A DNA stretch of 64,000 bases from Pseudevernia furfuracea (lineage: Eukaryota > Ascomycota > Lecanoromycetes > Lecanorales > Parmeliaceae), in contig JAIUPT010000039.1 of assembly GCA_022315425.1 (NCBI GenBank), positions 186,001-250,000 of the forward strand, read 5' to 3'. The stretch's first letter is position 1, and every line of letters begins with the position of its first letter. Shown in pieces: positions 1-12,370 of this stretch. A program made the position numbers and the translations under genes. The notes below the pieces were generated by a model. That model was not told the DNA's origin. It worked only from the letters and a program-made list of their open reading frames with translations, and searched no databases.

Positions 1-638
1 ACCTATAAAATAGATTTTCAAAGAATATAATATTATTATTTCGATATAAGACATAAAAAGTTACTCAGATTTATTCTTTCTATCTTAGAATATATTTTTT
101 TTGGCCGCGAAACATATCCCGGGCGCAGGCGGCTTGAAAAAAAAGCTTGATTTACGAAGATAGCTGTGAGAAGCGCTTTATCATCAATCAACTTTGCGAA
201 CGTCAGCATGACGGTGTGGGCAAGATTCCAGGATCTGCTGGTGTTCCAAGAGCTTGGGGCCTTGTAGTGGAGAGTAGAGGTGAGAATTCAAAGATCGAAT
301 GGGCCCCAGATCGAAAATATCGTCTTCGCGTGTCATGGGAGGTTTTCCATACTCAGCGGTATTGCCTGGAGAAGAAGTTCTTCACTTTTTCCTGCCATCT
401 TCCTGAGGCTAGCCGCGATGCGTTGAGTCGCTTCACCTCCCAAACAGCGTATTTTCAGCTTGCGACAGCGTTATTTCCAGCTTTTATTTCCAGCTTGGAA
501 TCTGAATGAAGGTAAGATGTTAGATGCCAGCGTGAAGGCCTCAGCACGGCGTCTTAGACAGAAATGCGCTCCCAGCACCGGAAGCAGAATAGCCAATAAG
601 CTTTGACTCGCTTCTTCACGGGCATCAGCTCAAAGAGC
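1..638. other. Intergenic, no confident gene
   Basis: AT-rich at the left edge, then mixed sequence. An open frame of about 120 codons on the plus strand (147-509) starts with TTG, shows no recognisable domain or signal peptide and has no splice-supported extension, so I do not call it a gene. Confidence 0.5.
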
Positions 639-3264
639 TCAATAGTCATGCCCTTCGGCTTCCGATCCATCCTCATCATCGTCGTACTCGCTTTCCGTCT
701 CCACTTCAGTGTGAAGAGATCTGCTGTGTTCCTCGTTCTGAGATACTGGGGCAGCCGACTTCTCTTGCTCCTTACGCTGCTGCTTCAGTAAAATCTCCAA
801 CTTGGCTTCCAGTTCCGGAATAGCAAAAGTGGTCAAGTCAAATGCGGTGGCAGTGTCTTTGCCTTTTTCAGCTTCCTCTTTCCTCACCTTTGCCCGTCCG
901 AGTCTCTGGCGTACTGAATTGAGCTCATCGTCCATCTTGGACACAGGAACATTGTTTGTAGCTGAGCTCGTTTGGGCTTCTTTGGCGATGTCTGCAGTAC
1001 CGGAAATAGGCTGCATTCGAGGGAGCGTGAATCTCACTTCTGACTGTGTTCTTCTCGATGCTTCTTGTTCTTGGCGCTCGACTTCAACGGGTGCCGCAAT
1101 TATGATGCGCTCTGCACGCCACCTTGTAGGGAGGGGTTCGCGAGTGGAAAGACGCGGGCGAGGAACATGAGCCGGACCACTCTCATCCATAGAGATGTGA
1201 TCTCCATCGTCAGTATACGGACGGTGCCTATAATGTGTTTCGAATGGAGGATTGTCTTGATTCCAATCTTCCGGCCTTGGGGGCCTTTCGCGAGGAAGAT
1301 CCTCGTATTGAGGCGCCGCCCAAGGCTTGTTTGAATGCATTTCTGGCATTCCACGGTTCATGGCCCTGATAGCTTTGCCCCAACCTCTTTCGTTGATGAC
1401 TTTTCTTGAACGTTCTTCGAGGTTCCGTTCGAGGGCGTGATATGAAAGTCTGACGAGTTCTTCGATTTCCCCCTTTTCAGGCAAGGTCAGCTGCTGGAAC
1501 CAAGACATTAAATGTGTACCTCTCACTTACGAGCCCGAGATTACCTGAGATCGAAAAGTTACCCGTTTCGCTTCTGGTGTACGAGTATGCGAGGAGATCT
1601 AGAGCTTCTCTTCGAATAAGACCTCTCACTAGCTCGGTATTCAAAACTTTGTCTTCGTCGTATGGAATCATGTGTGAGGGCACAAAAGTGCAAGTGTAGA
1701 TAGGATACTGATCAACATAATGTACTTCCTTGAAGTTGTTACTCTTTACGTAATAAATGCCACCCCTCACGGAGCGTAGTCCGGCCAGTATCTCACCTCC
1801 GAATTCTCTTTTTGGGGGTTTCGAAGGGTTACGGAATGGCCTCGAGAAATCCATCTCTACATTTCTGTGTGATAGCTGTGGGTCATTCCATGGCGGTGGC
1901 GGCATGCGAACACCTTGAGAATGATGAGAATATTCATGCGCTCCTGGATCATGTGTAGGATCAGAATAAAGAGGGGATGACGTCCTTCTGTGCCTATCGA
2001 CCTGAGGAACAGGCATTCTATGCTTATTGACCAGCTCACTGTAAGAATAATGTTAGCAAGATCGAGAATAAGCGATGGCCCTCCTACTCACGCTTCATGA
2101 TTTTCTCTAGCAGCTTCTTCATCTAGGATATTGGAAATGGGTGCAGATCCCGAGGTTGTCCACTTGTCCAGTAGTAAGCGAACACTTTTTGTCACTTCCT
2201 GTGCCGCAGATGTAGTACTGCTGTCCGGACCGTGCCCACCTGCGATGAGACGATCGGACAAAACCGGGCCAGAACCGCCTGGGCTGTATGGAACCATTTG
2301 TTTGAGAAGATTTGATTCGCGATATGGATTAGAAGCTGCATATGCTGAGGTCAATCCTGTTGCACTTGAAGTATCGCGGTTGGGTACAGCACCCTCATGA
2401 TCGTTCTGATCTTTTGATTTTGTGCTACTAACTTCATCATGATCATCTTCATCATGATCATCTTCATCACCCTCATCATCAGTGTTTGATTTTTCGTCCT
2501 CAGACTTGGGGACATTTGAAGCAGGCGATGGAGACCGTGTTATTAGAGGCTCGGAGGCACTGGGTCCACTTATTGGATCTGATGGAAAGGTCCTACCGTC
2601 CACATACGGATGGTGTATCGTTATATGACTGCCGTCTCCGGACGGGGGCTGATATCGGGCGCTTGATTGTTCAGCGCTGCGAGATTCAGCGCGTTGCAGC
2701 GCTGACAAATTATCGTAGCTCTCCTTGATGAATGTCTTCAGGAGCGTGAGATCCACCTTCAGGCTCGTGATGTGTCCAGAATCTTCTTTGGACCTAGAGA
2801 TGTTTAGACTACTGTCACTCAGCTATTTTGGCTTGTATATACCTTGAGTCCATGCGACTCAATTTTGACACTGTGAGTGTATGTATCATGCATTGTAGCA
2901 TCGACTGTTGAGAATCCAGTCTGGCCTCTAGCTCCATGGCTTTCGTTCTCTTAAACAGCCACATGATACGCCGAAAACGTTCTGCTTTCATAGTAGCCTT
3001 AATTTCCCTGAATGTTCGCTTACAAGAACGCTTTATCTTTTGAATGTCACGGAGAACCACTTTGGAGCAATTGATGTTCTCCGTCTTAAGTACCTGTCCC
3101 ATGTGATTGAGAACAGAGGTAAATTGTGTGACATGTTTGGCCAGAGCGATGATTTGCTGCTTGGCATTTTTCATGACGTCGGCTGTTTCGTAGAGGGTCG
3201 TCGCCACCGATATCCCAAAGGCAGCGACGCTGATGATGCTGGCGGCGATACCAATTTCAGCCAT
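639..3264 (-). CDS. Fungal NLR-like N-terminal-domain protein (828 aa)
   Basis: Four exons join in frame (3264-2843, 2793-2092, 2038-1531, 1493-639) with introns of 49, 53 and 37 nt, giving 828 residues. The chosen start gives MAEIGIAASIISVAAFGISV, a hydrophobic N-terminal helix followed by a helical segment (about residues 1-140). This is the pattern of the fungal N-terminal domain found in front of NACHT/STAND proteins and in azaphilone-cluster protein L. The middle (about 150-370) is low-complexity with Asp/Glu/His runs. Residues about 430-560 form a compact region with a Y/F-rich stretch and a helical LPEKGEIEELVRLSYHALER motif. The C-terminus is charged and probably coiled-coil (KEEAEKGKDT; EAKLEILLKQQRKEQEK). 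I see no NACHT P-loop, so it is an N-domain protein without a STAND core. A role in non-self recognition or signalling is only inferred from the domain. Confidence 0.8.
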
Positions 3265-4233
3265 TGTGCCAGGTCGCTCGTGTGAACGGAAGAAATATAG
3301 TCGCTGTTGATCCTGGTCTAGAAGCCTGAACATACAGGAATTGGGCCAGACTATATAACTACTACTCTGTCGCATATCTCTAAGTACAGGAACTTAGGAA
3401 GCTTCTGGCGAGAGCGGAACGAGCCCGCTGCCAAGCCGATGCTAAACCAGGCAACATAGCCGAAATAACACACCACCTAAAGTCTACTACTTGAATTTTG
3501 ACAAAGAATTTTCAAAGATGAAGATGTGTCATATTCCGTAATTTCTATTAGTATACCTCTCCCATCTCTCGACTTCGACTCTTTCAATACGAACGCCCTC
3601 AATAGCCCAGTCTCAACCTCTGCACCTCTTAATGGCATCGACCCAGCTTTTACTTTTATGCCGAGCTTCCAAGGGTCAAAGCTTCGACCTATCCCATGTC
3701 TCTTGAATTTTGTGAATGTCGCGCTTCAAAAGGCTGAGCATTAGTCGTCTCCCAGGTAGCTGCATCATTTAAAAGAGTATTCGACGAAGATGGTAGATGG
3801 CAACAACACGCCTCAACGTGGGAAGAAACTGGCTACCATGATAGCAAGAATCAGGTGTACGACTGTCCTTTCTGACTTACTCGTAAATATAAGCAAGGTA
3901 AAACATTAGTAAGATGATCATGGAAACAAAAGAAAACCCTTCCTATTGCTTCGAAATTGCTTATGGAAGTAAGACGGATCTCTCGGAGATAATTTCATCC
4001 GCCTTCCACTTCAGCACATCCGTCCTAGGGTCGAAAATCACCGATGCCCAAATTGCTACTCGAGCAGGGTTACTTACTGAATGACCTTGAGAGTAAGATA
4101 TACCTCGCTAACAACGATAAGATCCCCTGCTCCACAGCCTTCCCCAGGGATCCGATCCCTGCGACCGCGGTCGGTTTTGATAGTGGACCAGGCAGCTACT
4201 CTCTTGACTGACTTCATCTGACCATGTCAAGAC
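3265..4233. other. Intergenic, nothing recognised
   Basis: Upstream region of the NLR-like gene. A short open frame at 3526-3744 (+) has no features of a gene. No repeats or RNA genes were seen. Confidence 0.5.
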
Positions 4234-4431
4234 TCAGCGGCCATTCTTAGATGGGTGAGCCTCGAATAATCCTTTTTGATGGAATCGCTCAGGGCCGCCA
4301 TGCTTTCTGACATGGTTGAAGTCTGGTAACTCACCTGATTTCAAAACACCGTTTGCATAACTTCCACTCTTCGCCCCTCTTCCCCAACTCTTCTTAGGCT
4401 TGACGGTTGTAGTATCATCCTGATGAGGCAT
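4234..4431 (-). CDS. Small basic hypothetical protein (65 aa)
   Basis: An unspliced 65-codon frame starting MPHQDDTTTVKPKKSWGRGA and rich in Lys, Gly and His, with no signal peptide or transmembrane segment. An in-frame upstream ATG at 4515 would add 28 residues, but they look like leader sequence. The chosen ATG follows a purine-rich stretch and begins the polar protein. It is divergently arranged with the secreted-protein gene at 4716. The Trp-Gly-Arg-Gly and HVRKHGGPERFHQKGLFE segments look like those of small conserved fungal proteins of unknown function, but I cannot name a family. Confidence 0.55.
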   Translation of the reverse strand: MPHQDDTTTVKPKKSWGRGAKSGSYANGVLKSGELPDFNHVRKHGGPERFHQKGLFEAHPSKNGR

Positions 4432-4715
4432 TTTTGGGAATGTATTCGTATCAGCCCGGCTCCCCCCTCCCGGTACGGTGAGACGGAAGAAGCTCAAAAA
4501 CGTCCTCGTGATCATGAAAACGGGTCGTGCTGAGTGGAGGCGGTGAGCTTGACGAGTGAGTATATAAGGTTGGTTACTTCTGGTACAAATTTTTTGTCTC
4601 TCATCTTCACCAGTCGTCTATATTTCTTTTCTTCAAGGCTTCAAAATACCAAACCAACCTCCTCTATATTCAATCTATCCAGCACCCAATCGGGCCTATT
4701 ATCTCATTACCCACC

Positions 4716-5188
4716 ATGAGAAGCTTCACCCTTCCCATTGTTCTTGGCCTCCTCGCCACCATGTGTCACGCCGCGCCTTCCCCAGTGCAGCCCGAAGCCC
4801 GTCAAGCTACAACTCTCTCCCTCACCTTCTTCGGTGCAGGCGAGAACCCCCCATCATATGAAGTTGATGTCACCCTTGAGTCGCAGGAGAACTTCCAGAG
4901 CTTCACCATCAGTGAGTATCTTCCATCAAATCACTCACAGAGCAGGCTGTTGGTACTCTTATGCCGGGTCCCTTATACTCCCATAACGCACGAATTTTGA
5001 CATCATGATGATCCTGACCTCTATTTGTTATAGCCAACCCTCTGAGCGTCTCCAGTATCTTGCTTGGTGGTCCTGGGTTTTGCACCATCGCTGGAGCCGA
5101 CGGCAGTGAGACGACTGTGGAGGGAGGTAACGAGGCAGATGTTGGACCACCACAGACTCAAGTGTCGGGCATTTGCAGCACTTTTTGA
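4716..5188 (+). CDS. Small secreted protein (116 aa)
   Basis: Two exons, 4716-4911 and 5034-5188, with a GT-AG intron of 122 nt; the joined frame is 116 residues. The N-terminus is a clear secretion signal (basic start, hydrophobic core LPIVLGLLATMCHA, then AAPSP and a possible Arg/Gln-type propeptide end at EARQ). The mature chain is about 90 residues and contains two cysteines (in PGFCTIAG and SGICSTF), which could form one disulfide. A TATA-like stretch and pyrimidine-rich leader lie just upstream. Small secreted proteins of this kind are often cell-wall-associated or effector candidates; no function can be assigned from sequence. Confidence 0.8.
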
Positions 5189-5816
5189 GATTAACGATGA
5201 TTGATTACGGGCGGTGCAAGGAATAGAAGTGCTTTTATACCGGCCAGAATTGGATCTTCTGAATTGATTTCCATTTCAACGACTCATTATGTGCTCTAAA
5301 CATGGAGCGAGGTGAAACTTATAGCCCGCAAAGGTAGCTTGACATTTTTCCGGGCCTCTTTTCCTGGAATTTCTCACAATTCTCCGATGTGGAGGCTACA
5401 GATGACCCAGCGAAGGAAAAATCATTCTTACCATCATCTTTGGTCTAGATCTCATGTAGGTACATGTACTACTGAAGTCCTCGTGATAAGCTAATTCGTG
5501 CCCTATAAAGGTTTTCCCAATTCCCAAAAGCAGTTCGTGAAGGCGAAGCGACACAGCGTGTCTTGTGTCTAAGACAGGGTTTGGATGCGAAGATTGTGCG
5601 GTGGTAAGAATGGCTGACTTGTAGTAAAAGGGGATGTACACCTATCGGAGTCCTTAACAAATTCTAAACTAAAACATTTTCCACCCTTGAGAGGTCTTTT
5701 AGAACTAATCTTCTCGGGGGTGCGCGGCCCCGGAATCAACCTTCGTAATTCAAGAACACGTTTCACGAATTTAATTCGTGGGCCTATACTTGTATATACT
5801 GATATCTTACATTCAA
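5189..5816. other. Intergenic between convergent genes
   Basis: The 3' flanks of the small secreted protein (+) and the large repeat protein (-). Short open frames here overlap on both strands and have no support. Confidence 0.5.
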
Positions 5817-8800
5817 TTACATCAGTAAAGCCATTGCAACCACTATCACAGCCACCGTCTTCCACACCAACAGTTCACTTTTCAATCCCTCTGCCTCATC
5901 CCTGAAGAATTCAACGCTGATGTTCGTACCGTTGATAGACTCGTTTAAGAAATTTTCTCCCACAGGCGCTGACGTAGTGCCATCAAGTGGTCTGTTGGCC
6001 CCGAATGCTCCCAATATGAATTCACCCAAACCTGCGCTCTCGCTCGTAAGCCCAACTGTTTTCGAACCCACCACTAATTGACCAGCGGTGTTCAAAGACA
6101 CCAGCGTCCCATCGATCGTCTTCCCAGGAGCCCCCTGAATTAGCGTCGTGCCTGCGAATGCAACAGCAGTCGGTGCTGCGGTGACAGCTTGGCCGGCGAT
6201 GGTGGTAATCATTTTATCAGATAGGTCGGACGCTGGTTGGTCTCCCAACTCTCCCAATCCTGCAATATTACCGGCAAGATTGATGGTCTTGGCGCCCACT
6301 ATAAGTTGACCGGCCGTATCTAAAGACATCAGCGTTCCACTAACCGTTTTCATGGGAGCCCCTGAAGCCAAGGTTATGCCTGCGAATACAACCCCGGTTG
6401 GTGCGGCTGTAATGACCAGATCACCGACGATAGCGATCATCGGATCGGATGCATCGGAGGCCGGATCACCCCCGAATGCCCCCAAGATTTGCCTACCCAG
6501 ACCTGCACTCTCAGTTGCAAGTATTATAGTCTTAGAGCCAACGATTAGACGGCCGGCCGTGTCAAGGGAGACCGCTGTCCCATCAAGTGTTACGCCAGGA
6601 ACCCCAGGATGCAAAGTAGTGCCTGCGAGTTCGACAGCGTTTGGTGCAGCCATGATAGCATGGCCTGCGAGGGTAGTGACTAAAGGGTGTGCAGACTGGG
6701 ATAGGGGTACTGTTCTGGTCCCTATAATAAGGGCAGATGACCCCAATGATATCGAGGTACCGGAAATGGTAATAGCGGGGGCTCCTGGAAATAAGGTTGT
6801 GCCAGCTATTATGATCACATCTTTTCCGAATGTGACAACCTGCCCAGCTATATTCGTAGTCGTGGATTCTGGATCAGTGTCATCGAAGGCGAGCAAAGTT
6901 GCACTGAAGTCGACAGCTAAAGCAGATGGACCGTACACTATGGGTGTGCCGGAAATTGAGATAGGCGGAGTCCTTAGATTTGGAAGGGTCCCGGCATTGG
7001 AGTTGCCATTAGAGAGTGGTTGGAAAATTTGATCGTTCATGTTCGTTGGCTGCCCCTTTACGAAAGCGTTGAAAGTATCCGAAAAAACAAGGGGGTGAGC
7101 AGGTTCTTTGCTATCGAAGGCTGGATTGTTTGAGGAGTCCTGCGATGATGGTGCTTTCAAGATGTTGACTAGTGCTACATCTTGCCTAGCGTCTTCTTCA
7201 CTCGGACTTGCTATATCAGTCTGCTTTGGGTCATTTGATGCAATTTTATCTGCGTTCCTATTAGACTTTCCATCAATTTTGATGACAGAGATTTTCTGGT
7301 AGCAGATGGGACTTACTTTGATCTGCCACCTGTTCGGAGTTTCGGTCGGTCTGGTTGGGATTGCTGTCTAGTTTGGGATCATTGCCCTGGTTAGGATGAC
7401 TGCTCTGGACGGGATACTTTAGACCAGGTATTGAGTCCGGTGGTAATACATCATGCGGTGCGAAGTCATTAGAGTGAGGCTTGGGATTTTGTTCTCCATG
7501 GTTAGGACTCGGCGTTAACATTACAGTTGGCTCTGGCTGCTCTACTGTAGGACCACTGGCAGGCACAAGTTTTGGACTTTTACCAGCGGGTGTCTCTCCA
7601 GGCCCAGGATCTTGCGTCGGACTTGGTACCGGCGCCGGCTTTGGATTACTGGGAGGAAGTGGCGGTAGGAGTCGAGCCTCCGTCACCAGGGCATGGGGTG
7701 GGTCGACAGCCGCAAAAAATCCTGTTACACAAGATGAAAAGGAAGAGAACAAAGGATAGTCCTGCATAAGCTTGCGTTTCAGTTGACTAGGCATTGCAAT
7801 ATTAGGGCGATAAGGAACGCCCGGCTCCGGTCTGTACCAATTCGCTTCCTGAGGTATCGGCATTAGCAAGATATGTAATGGGTTTCATAAATAGGTTCTA
7901 ACCATAACATTTTGCGGCGGGCAGGGTAGATCTCTCCAATTGAAAGACCTTGTTCTGTACTCGACATGGCTGAGAGCATTCACAAGGGGCCCATCAATGC
8001 TCGAAAGTTCTCCGGCGGAGAAACTAAGCACCGTTGGTGAAACAGTTATGCTTCCACAGTCGTCGCCGCCTGTAATACCGTAGAACTTGGCGTAGATAGA
8101 AGGAGACGTACTAACAAGTAGTTATGACATATTCATCCAAGCAACAAACTCCCGAGGCAAGCAACTTACAACGTGAACCCTTCTAGTACAATGCTGCTGA
8201 CTAACGAACTATTCTCCTGGGTAGGGGAATATGAAAGAATCAAAGGATGATCCTGCGCCTGAATTGATGCACTTCTGTCATGAACCCCTACGGATGTATT
8301 CGCACTTCGAGATAATTCGTCATCTTGAATGCACGGCCCAGAAGACCACGGGCTGTACCAAAAGATTTTCATCGGCAGGGAGCCCATACTTGTGATTTCG
8401 GCTACCTTTGTTCGTGTCTCAAAGGCAGTCGTTACCACTTTGCCGTTGACAATTTCATCCAGAGTTGTTAAACCTGTGCAGCCCCAATAAGTTAACGGAG
8501 GATCTTCACCTGTATCTATTGTGGCGCCATAGTCCGATGGCTTGATAGTTTGCGTAATGATGCTAAGACATGACGTATCCGCATCCGGCTCTGGCCAGTA
8601 ATAAAGGTCAACAATGCCCGCTTCAAAGCTGCAATCGCCACAGCATTTATACTCGTTTTCAAGAAGAGAGGAAACGTTGAGATTGCTGTAATGGTATAAT
8701 GGGCGGCCGGGCAGGATGTCATTTTCGTAACGGGCGGATGCGCACTGCGAGGACCTCATCCAATCCTTTAGCTTTTGGAACTCTGACAGTCTGCTGGGAG

Positions 8801-9305
8801 GATTAAACGTTTCGCAGTCTGACAGATTCACTCCACCGTACTGGCGAAAGCATTGATTACCGGAGAGGGCGACATATGGGTCACCAAATGTCGATGTACC
8901 GAAGAATTTCCTGAGTGCCAAACTTCTGTTCCCTGAGCAGGAAGTGTCCCACAAAAGGCACATATCATCCAAACTTTCGGGATTTGCGCTCTTGATTGTT
9001 CCGTTGTCATATCTGAAAGAGCAAAAGCTGTCTGCAAGGGCACAGACCCCCGACTCGATATCCTCATAATTGGACCTATATGTCCCAACCCCCAGAGAGG
9101 AAAATGGAGCTAACAGTCCAGAAACACTGTTCCACTGGGGGATGGAATCTGAATAAGACATTTTTGCGGAAGAAGTATTGCCGGAGCTGTAAAGTTGCAT
9201 GGAAGTTTCATACAGCGTTTGATGTGGTTGAATGAAATGGACGGTAGCATCGCATATATTGCCGATCAGGGAATAGAGTAACAGAAGGTTGAGTAAGTAG
9301 TACAT
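5817..9305 (-). CDS. Large anchored surface protein with tandem repeats (1100 aa)
   Basis: Four exons (9305-8170, 8110-7909, 7848-7317, 7249-5817; introns 59, 60 and 67 nt) join in frame to 1100 residues. A signal peptide (MYYLLNLLLLYSLIGNICDA) leads a Cys-containing extracellular domain of about 450 residues. A Pro-rich linker follows (about 490-620). Next come about five 60-80-residue repeats with the core pattern AGTTLxPGAPxxTxDGTxxS(L)xxAGxLxVGSKT, probably beta-strand rich. The chain ends in a hydrophobic segment (WKTVAVIVVAMALLM), either a GPI signal or a single membrane anchor. The segment GFFAAVDPPHAL resembles the ...DPP.AL motif of a common family of large fungal repeat surface proteins. 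The role is probably at the cell wall; no enzyme motif is seen. The donor of intron 2 (GTTATG) is weak, so that join is the least certain. Confidence 0.75.
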
Positions 9306-11140
9306 TGTTCCTCGGTACGGTAAAATACTTGTTAACGGAGAAATACACTGCCGATATCGAGAACTGAATATGAGTATTGAGGCCGGTATCCTGAAGGATT
9401 GAGAAAGGAGGTGGTGGGTTCTTCTATAACAGCAGACCTGCTTCTGAGTAAAAAGAATCCGAAGGATGCAAAAACCTCCGCCTTCAAGGCCGTTGCCAAC
9501 CAGAACATACCCGTCGGTCTGGACATACGCATGACCTTACAATCTCCGTATGCAGCTTTGCCCTGGGCGCAGCTCGCCGAACTGTGAGCCTGCGTCCACT
9601 TCTAAAAACAACGCATCTCTAAGGCTTCGGTTCGAACATTTAATGCCAACCAAGCAAGATAGTAATATCAGTTTTAAGAAATATCTGCAGATAGGTCTCT
9701 TCAGCCTTCTATCTTTACACTCTGCCCATTGCTCAAAATAGAGTTCCTGATACGACGTGATTCATGCGCTTCGTTTCTTTCGGGCCTCGCTCGTCCAGAA
9801 CTACTGCTGTCCTTCCGTTAAAAAAAGGTGTTATGACAGAACGTGAAAGAACTGGATCGGCAAATGCAGCATGAGGGGAAATGTCACTGCCTAGAGGGGC
9901 ATTGCTCTTATACGAAGTCCTGCTTACAAGTGGGGTCACACATGCAAGACGATCGGGAGATGCATGCAGGCTCTCGTTTAGCCCTCCCCTTGCTGCGCCT
10001 TGAATTAGAGAGTACCTGGCTTCAATATGCTGCACGAGGTACGTGATATGGTCCTATTAAGGCAATCAGCGTCTGCACGTGTGCACTGGAGCGCAAGATG
10101 TGCGGGTTTGGAAGACGCGATTCCATAGCTTAGAAAGGTTCTGCAATCCGTGCTGTAGACGGTCGAGATGTGCATTTGGTGGCAAAGTTATAAGAGACTT
10201 GGTGTATTTATGCGTGGCGCGCATCAACGACGTATGTATGACAATCATAAGCCCGCTAATGCGCAAGAGACCGATAGAATTGATCTCTTGCTGTCCACCC
10301 TTTTCCTGCATATGTACCACCCCATTTCACATCCGTAATTCTGCAGGATCAAAAGGTCCCAACGGCTGGCTTGCGTGAGTTCAGTAAGAAACCTCTCATC
10401 GTCCTCATGCCCGCCAGGAACATATATTTCGGAGGGTGCCGGTAAAGAAGATGAAGGCTGAAGCACGAAAGATGGTGATTGTGGTGGTCAATGTTTTGAT
10501 TGAAGCTGGCGACGTTGAAGCTGAAAGCAATCGGATATAAGTATCCGTACAAGCAAACAGTCACAACGGAACAGAGGTGCCCATTGAAGCTCAAGCTGTG
10601 CAAGCAATAATAAAGAAAAGGATATAGTGGAAAGAGAGAGACCTCCCATACGCTTGAAGAGGGTAGAAATTAAGAAAGATTGTTGATGACGAGACAGATT
10701 GACAGATTGCTTATTAGAGAATAATAAGGTAGAGAGAGATCCATAGTATTAAATCTCTTACGATTAGAGCGGCACTCACCCGATGCCCGATCGGGGGTGA
10801 GACCGGGTCTTGGCATAGAGTATGAAATATCTCCGGACCACGTGCCTGCCTGCCGAAACTCGCCATTATCAGAAGAATAATGAATAATAATGATCCTGGG
10901 CCAACAATGCCTGATATCTTTCCAGCTGATATGGTTTCATTATTGGCACGTACGGCCATGAGCCACGTTATGCTGACCGGAGCATCTATATACATCTCCC
11001 AATTCTCTCGAACCTCCTCAGTCGCTGAAAGCTGACCATGACCTGCTTCTCTATGTGCACTTTCCCTGCCAAATGCATATCCATGTCCCGCTAAATGCAA
11101 AAAACTCGCTCAAATACACACACCTCCCTGAATCATGCCA
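9306..11140. other. Long intergenic stretch; one doubtful membrane-segment frame
   Basis: No confident gene. On the minus strand, 11100-10714 encodes a frame containing NNETISAGKISGIVGPGSLL followed by a hydrophobic run, which resembles the juxtamembrane and membrane segment of Mid2-like fungal sensors such as the next gene. It lacks a signal peptide and a convincing start, so it may be a gene remnant or a poorly resolved exon. Other short frames overlap on both strands. Confidence 0.4.
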
Positions 11141-12370
11141 TTACTGATGTCTTGTTGTTGTTCTCGTCCTTCTTGTATCTCGCGTCCTTCGATCTGATGA
11201 CTCGCTACCTGGGAGAAGGTCAGCAATCAGAGAAGGCAGCTAGCAGATTAGATGGAACTCACTTTCGCTAGAATAGTCGCTGTAAGAATAGGTGCTGGCT
11301 GTTGTCTCAGTCTTCGCCCTTCTATCCCTTCGTCTTTTCAACCCTAGGAAAATTGCCAAGGCGCCCAGAATGCCGGCTACACCCAAGAATCCACCTAAAC
11401 CATCCTGCTTCGGCCTGTCGACCCTCGCCGGCCGCGCCGTGCCGCCGTACCACGTTCGTCCGCCGCCTCCTGATGCACGCCCATGGTGAGAATAACGCTC
11501 TTCCTCGATAGTCTCGGTCCTGCGCCTCCTGTTCCTTAGGCCGAAGAAGCCCAATATACCGTCGAGCAGACCCCTGAAGCAGTAGAAGGCGCAGAAAAGG
11601 AAAAGGAGGAATAAACCGAGTAGGACGCCTATGACGATACCCGCAATGGCACCCGCACTCAGGCCATTGTTGGCTGTTGTGGCAGTCATGCCGGCGGCGC
11701 TGCTTGCGCTTGACGCAGAGGCCGATGCTGTCATGAAAGGCACTGTCGTTGTCATGGAGCCGGTTGATGTAACCGTTGTTGCTACGTTGGTGGTTGGTCG
11801 AATAAAAGCTGTGTTGGTGGCAGCGGCCGTGGTGGTGGTGGATATCACGGAGTTAAGATAGGAACTGCTGAGGCCACTGTTTCCGTTGCTTGCTGCGCAT
11901 TGGCCGGCAAAAGCGCAATATTGTCCCACAGCACAGCAGATAGTCCCGCAGGGGCTCTCATTCATTGAAGTCTCGCATGAGATGGCCGAGATGCTAGGAG
12001 TAGCGGCGGCGGCAGTCGTGCTCTCAGCTGCAAAGAAGGAGCTGTAAGTTGAGGTCATCGTGACTAGCTCGTTCTCCACGTAGGTTGTGGTGTAGGATTC
12101 CCATTCTCCTTCTCCGGAGGTTCCTCCACTTGAGCTAGCTACACACTCGGCTTGGCCCAAAGAGTTCGTGGAACATGCCTGCCCTGAAGTGCAGCACAAT
12201 TGGCCTGACCATCCACACACTGTGCCAGCGCAGCTACGTTCAGAGAGGTAATGGTACTGAGATTCGAGCAGTTCTCTGTCTCGAGCATTAGGCCTTGCAT
12301 TCGAGGTGTGAGTCGCTGAGAGTATTGTGAAGAGGAGGGAGAGGAGGGTCGGTGGTTGTGAGAGGAGCAT
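11141..12370 (-). CDS. Mid2-like Cys-rich membrane protein (391 aa)
   Basis: Exon 12370-11263 plus a short exon 11208-11141 join in frame to 391 residues. Order: signal peptide (LLSLLFTILSATHTSNA); Cys module C-x4-C-x6-CC-x5-C-x9-C (about 46-75); Ser/Thr-rich stalk; second Cys cluster (CETSMNESPCGTICC... to about 170); Thr/Ser-rich stalk; transmembrane helix preceded by LSAGAIAGIVIGVLLGLFLL; basic stop-transfer RNRRRR; then a cytoplasmic Gly/Arg part, a second hydrophobic patch (LGGFLGVAGILGALAIFLGL) and a Ser/Tyr/Arg tail. The layout is that of fungal Mid2/WSC-type wall-stress sensors, though the Cys modules are not WSC. The neighbouring gene at 13245 carries a similar Cys module. The splice to the last exon is inferred from consensus and frame; without it the protein would end at 11240. 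Confidence 0.75.

Noticed and set aside
147..509. 120-codon frame on the plus strand near the left edge
   Set aside because: TTG start, no domain, signal peptide or splice-supported extension; composition looks non-coding.
10714..11100. Minus-strand frame with a hydrophobic segment resembling a Mid2-type membrane anchor
   Set aside because: No signal peptide or start that makes sense, and flanking exons could not be joined convincingly. Recorded only in the intergenic note.
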